From the NCBI GenBank assembly GCA_021159525.1, contig JAGHEC010000064.1:1-6914 (forward strand): 6,914 bases of DNA. Direction: 5' to 3'. Numbering within the stretch: the stretch's first letter is position 1; each line of letters opens with the position of its first letter. The notes under the pieces were generated by a model. It saw nothing but the letters and a program-made list of their open reading frames with translations, searched no databases and was not told the origin of the DNA. Made by a program: the position numbers and the translations under genes. Source of the DNA: Deltaproteobacteria bacterium. GTDB lineage: Bacteria > Desulfobacterota > DSM-4660 > Desulfatiglandales > Desulfatiglandaceae. Of this stretch, positions 4,406-6,914 are shown one piece after another.

Positions 4406-6322
4406 CTATGGGTAGATCTTTATCCTCAGATCCCTGTTGATGTCGAATCCAGTGACCTGAAGCTTGAAATCAGGGTCCTTGATCTCGATTTTTATGGCGT
4501 TTCTCTGGTTGAGGAGGATATCGGCGCCCTGGGTAATTACCTTCATGGGCGGTTTTGCCAAGTCAAAGTCAAGAGGCGTATATTTCTTGAACGGATTACC
4601 GGTCCTGACCTCGTAGGCTGCCCACACGGCGATATATCGAGGAAGCGAGCGGGCCTTTGCATGGCGGCTCAGACGGAATCCGCCTTTGACGCGATGTAGC
4701 TGAAGACGGTTCGCGTTACCTGTCCCGAAACCGGAGACAGCTCCGTGTGTTGTGTCCCCTCCCTCGGCCGCATCCTTTTGGATGCCTTCTTTGCCCTTTA
4801 GGCCCTTTCCGGGCAATGAGAAGAGATGCCGCAACAGATGTTCGTCCCGGCCCTTCTGCGGACGGGTCAGGATCTTGACAATTTCCCGAGGGCTCGATTT
4901 GATGAAGTCCAGGGTGGAAGGCCCCAATTTGTACGTTGTCTTGAACTTCTTGGAGTTGCGTTCCCAGTCCGTGTGGGCCGGATTTTCCGCATCGCCCAGA
5001 AACGTGGCAAGATCGGGTTCGGTGATCGATACAAGCGCCCGCATCCCTTTCTGCTTGAGGGATGTCACCTCGGGGATGGTAATTCCTTGTCGGATAAAGT
5101 GATCTTCAGGCCGATCGAGCCGGTCATCCTTTTCGACAAAAACCGAAAAACCGGTAGGTATGAAAGAATTGCTCTCTTGGTACTGGATCGTCAGAGGCAG
5201 GTAAAACGCCAATCGTTTGTTCGCGGTCAGGTCATGTCTTGCCCTGGCAAGCTGCTCTTTTGTGAACAACTCCTCCCTCAATTTGGGAGCGCGGCCCTTT
5301 TCAGGCCGGCTCAGGCGAATGAAGGAACCTTCCGTTTGGTTGATTGCCCATCGACTCAACTCCAATAGGGCTCGGAATTCTTCCTGGTTCTTTATCTCCT
5401 CTCTGCCCACTATTTCATCCAAAGTGGATGCGTCAACTCGAACATTTCGGTCGGATGATTGCACCTCGACGATCAAGTCTCCGGAAAGGAGTGGGAAAAA
5501 ATGGTGCTTGATGATGGAAATCAGGCAGGCGTCCGGCCGGATTTCCGGATCAGGATAAGGGATGACGATGCTCAGGCCCGGCTCTTTACCGCGTCTGATG
5601 CCGTAGATTTCAGAAAACTCCTCAAGGAAGGCGGCTTCCTCGACGGGCAAGACCAGTCCGTCTTCAAGAAGCCCAAAATAACCATATGGAGCATACCGGG
5701 TTCCATCCATTTGATGGATTTTGAGGACGCATTGACCCATCAGGAGGCTGCGGCCGTCATCTTGCCGTACGGTCAGCCCAAAAAACGTATTGATGCGGGA
5801 GGCGGCTTGAAAAACAGTCTTGCCGAGCCCCCACCTCCCAAGATCAGTCCGCTCTTTGCGCGTCCTCCCGATATTACGCCAAAAATAATAAAAATCATTC
5901 CTTTTTTCGTTTTCATCCAGGTCGTCGAATTGGTAGATGTCGCCTTGGAGCCCCCGCGTACCGAAATCCTCGATCAAGATAGGATCAGGCGCCTCGGCAG
6001 GAAACGGAACGTTCTGCAGGCCCGAGTGCTTGGCCTCAAGATGCATCCCGAGGCCGGACAGGTAACGGCCCTTGATCTTTTCCGCAGCCTTTTCGCTCCC
6101 GGAATTGAAGCTGAACCGCACAGTCACCGGGCCTATTCCAACCGAGGCATCCAGGGAATTCTGAATCGCTTCCCGCACCAACGCATCGCTGATACTGGCG
6201 ATCGCCTCTGTGTTGAAAAACTCGCCTTCAATCGGGTCCACATTCATCTCACCACGGTGCATCTCGCGAAACCGCCATGCGGGAATACGGGACCGATTCG
6301 ATCTTGTCTTCTTGAAAAACAT
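4406..6322 (-). CDS. GHKL-fold (Hsp90/MutL-like) ATPase, first gene of a three-gene operon
   Basis: The product is 638 aa, soluble, with no signal peptide. The N-terminal 200 residues carry the GHKL ATP-binding (Bergerat) fold. The N box is REAIQNSLDA (50-59), with Glu51, Asn55 and Asp58 for catalysis and Mg2+ binding. The G1 box is IEDFGTRGL (117-125; Asp119, Gly121, Gly124). The G2 ATP-lid box is GRWGLGKTVF (162-171). All key residues are intact, so ATP binding and hydrolysis are expected. Residues about 245-445 may hold the S5-like middle domain usual in Hsp90, MutL and MORC proteins (RQGITI at 411-416), followed by LGDAENPAHTDW (442-453). The final 95 residues look like a separate beta-rich domain. 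There is no histidine-kinase phosphoacceptor domain and no MutL endonuclease motif. The ATG at 6322 has only a distant AGGAG (about 19 bases), so a start at Met21 is possible. Confidence 0.88.
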   Translation of the reverse strand: MFFKKTRSNRSRIPAWRFREMHRGEMNVDPIEGEFFNTEAIASISDALVREAIQNSLDASVGIGPVTVRFSFNSGSEKAAEKIKGRYLSGLGMHLEAKHSGLQNVPFPAEAPDPILIEDFGTRGLQGDIYQFDDLDENEKRNDFYYFWRNIGRTRKERTDLGRWGLGKTVFQAASRINTFFGLTVRQDDGRSLLMGQCVLKIHQMDGTRYAPYGYFGLLEDGLVLPVEEAAFLEEFSEIYGIRRGKEPGLSIVIPYPDPEIRPDACLISIIKHHFFPLLSGDLIVEVQSSDRNVRVDASTLDEIVGREEIKNQEEFRALLELSRWAINQTEGSFIRLSRPEKGRAPKLREELFTKEQLARARHDLTANKRLAFYLPLTIQYQESNSFIPTGFSVFVEKDDRLDRPEDHFIRQGITIPEVTSLKQKGMRALVSITEPDLATFLGDAENPAHTDWERNSKKFKTTYKLGPSTLDFIKSSPREIVKILTRPQKGRDEHLLRHLFSLPGKGLKGKEGIQKDAAEGGDTTHGAVSGFGTGNANRLQLHRVKGGFRLSRHAKARSLPRYIAVWAAYEVRTGNPFKKYTPLDFDLAKPPMKVITQGADILLNQRNAIKIEIKDPDFKLQVTGFDINRDLRIKIYP

Positions 6323-6496
6323 CTTTGCTAAACTGGTTGTTCTCCTGAGTTCGTGCTTTCACAACAATTCCAAGAAACAAGACCCAGCTTCCATCTGACT
6401 GGAATAACGGGGTTTTGGTTAGGTGAGACCATTTCGAATCCTCCTGCCCACCAAGGGCGAAAGAAGAAAGTAGGGTCAATGGTGGCTAACGGCTAT

Positions 6497-6525
6497 TTTG
6501 TACGCCCGAGCCCTGGTTGAGTCAA
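6497..6525 (-). promoter_or_regulatory. Sigma70-type promoter of the GHKL operon
   Basis: The minus strand has TTGACT (6525-6520, 5 of 6 to consensus), a 17-base spacer and TACAAA (6502-6497, 4 of 6). Transcription would start near 6490 and give a leader of about 165 bases before the ATPase gene. It is the best-matching promoter I found upstream of the operon. It reads in the right direction with the ideal spacer length. No operator-like dyad overlaps it. Confidence 0.45.
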
Positions 6526-6790
6526 GGGAAACAGGCGCCTGCATGCCGGATACCCGATGCTGGTTGGCGCGTGGCGGAGATTCCGTCTTCAGCAGGAATG
6601 CTGGATGGCTTCTGTCTTCCGTCCTCCGACCTCCCTGCCTCGTTGAGCCGCGCCCCATCCGGGGTGTTCAAGCGGAGCGACCTCCGATCCCCGACGCATG
6701 CCTCCTGATCCCGTCCCTTTCACGCTCTCGCCTTCTTATTATGTAACGGTTCACGGATGATTTTTGGTCAAATTTCGGATTGTCCGCCTC

Positions 6791-6860
6791 ACGTAACAGC
6801 TCAATAACCCGGGGCAGGAGGGTTTTTCTGACGCGACTGCCGGGAGGGCGCCGTCTCTTC
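6791..6860 (-). repeat. Right copy of a 70-bp inverted repeat
   Basis: This is the inverted partner of 81-150; the 41-base identical core is at 6819-6859. It lies outside the promoter of the GHKL operon. The inner end carries ACGTAACAGCTCA (6791-6803), related to ATGTAACGGTTCA at 6741-6753. The repeat may therefore be part of a larger family whose left copy is shortened on its inner side. Confidence 0.85.
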
Positions 6861-6882
6861 TTCGCTCGCTTCGCCCGACTCA

Positions 6883-6904
6883 GACCCCATCCTTCGGATG
6901 GGTC
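6883..6904. repeat. Hairpin just outside the right inverted repeat
   Basis: GACCCCATCC and GGATGGGTC pair around a TTC loop to give about nine base pairs with one bulged C. It is GC-rich but has no T-run on either strand, so a rho-independent terminator is unlikely; it may belong to a REP-like intergenic repeat. Confidence 0.45.
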
Positions 6905-6914
6905 CCCGGTTTGT

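Larger units (their letters stand above)
6526..6914. other. Intergenic region upstream of the GHKL operon
   Basis: No gene can be supported in this 389-base stretch; its short ORFs are rich in Arg, Pro and Ser and match no family I know. It contains a pyrimidine-rich run on the plus strand at about 6609-6642, two similar 13-base motifs (6741-6753 and 6791-6803), the right inverted-repeat copy, and a hairpin at 6883-6904. The high GC and low complexity of the left half resemble non-coding DNA between islands. Confidence 0.55.

Noticed and set aside
5459..6331. Plus-strand ORF of 290 aa opposite the ATPase gene
   Set aside because: It lies wholly antisense to a gene with intact GHKL motifs and shows no domain of its own; long antisense frames are common opposite GC-rich genes.
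6249..6658. Short minus-strand ORFs upstream of the ATPase gene (76 and 60 aa)
   Set aside because: One overlaps the ATPase start in another frame, the other crosses the best promoter candidate; neither has family resemblance.
1..6914. CRISPR array, tRNA or rRNA genes
   Set aside because: No regularly spaced direct repeats and no tRNA-like or rRNA-like segments were seen on either strand.

Overview
The window looks like chromosomal DNA from a mid-GC Gram-negative bacterium. A member of the Desulfobacterota (the old Deltaproteobacteria) is the best guess, from the style of the Hsp20 proteins and the GHKL operon. No rRNA or core marker is present to settle it. All convincing genes read on the minus strand and form two operons: a heat-shock operon on the left and an unusual three-gene operon on the right.

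Left module (about 303-2470). Three small heat-shock proteins of the Hsp20/alpha-crystallin family are transcribed right to left: 154 aa, 136 aa, then 245 aa. A 70-residue basic unknown ORF sits between the second and third and is stitched in by stop/start overlaps at both ends (TAATG and ATGA). The first gene has a strong Shine-Dalgarno sequence. Part of it can pair with an upstream U-rich stretch to form a fourU-like hairpin, a candidate RNA thermometer. Further upstream are an AT-rich leader, a possible promoter and two perfect inverted repeats.

Middle (about 2520-2901). A 10-bp perfect hairpin at 2573-2605 probably ends transcription of the right-hand operon. Next to it lie short tandem duplications and a small remnant that reads like the N-terminus of a RadC/UPF0758 protein.

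Right module (2902-6525). A good sigma70-type promoter at 6497-6525 leads into three closely spaced genes. The first encodes a 638-aa GHKL-fold (Hsp90/MutL/histidine-kinase superfamily) ATPase with intact N, G1 and G2 boxes. The other two encode a 254-aa and a 239-aa protein whose families I cannot name. The tight spacing, the NTPase plus two uncharacterised partners and the adjacent radC remnant fit an accessory, possibly defence-related system. That function is inference only.

Edges. A nearly identical 70-bp sequence occurs in opposite orientation at 81-150 and 6791-6860 (63 of 70 identical, 41 in a row), so both operons are bracketed by inverted repeats. The stretches 1-302 and 6526-6914 hold no gene that I can support.
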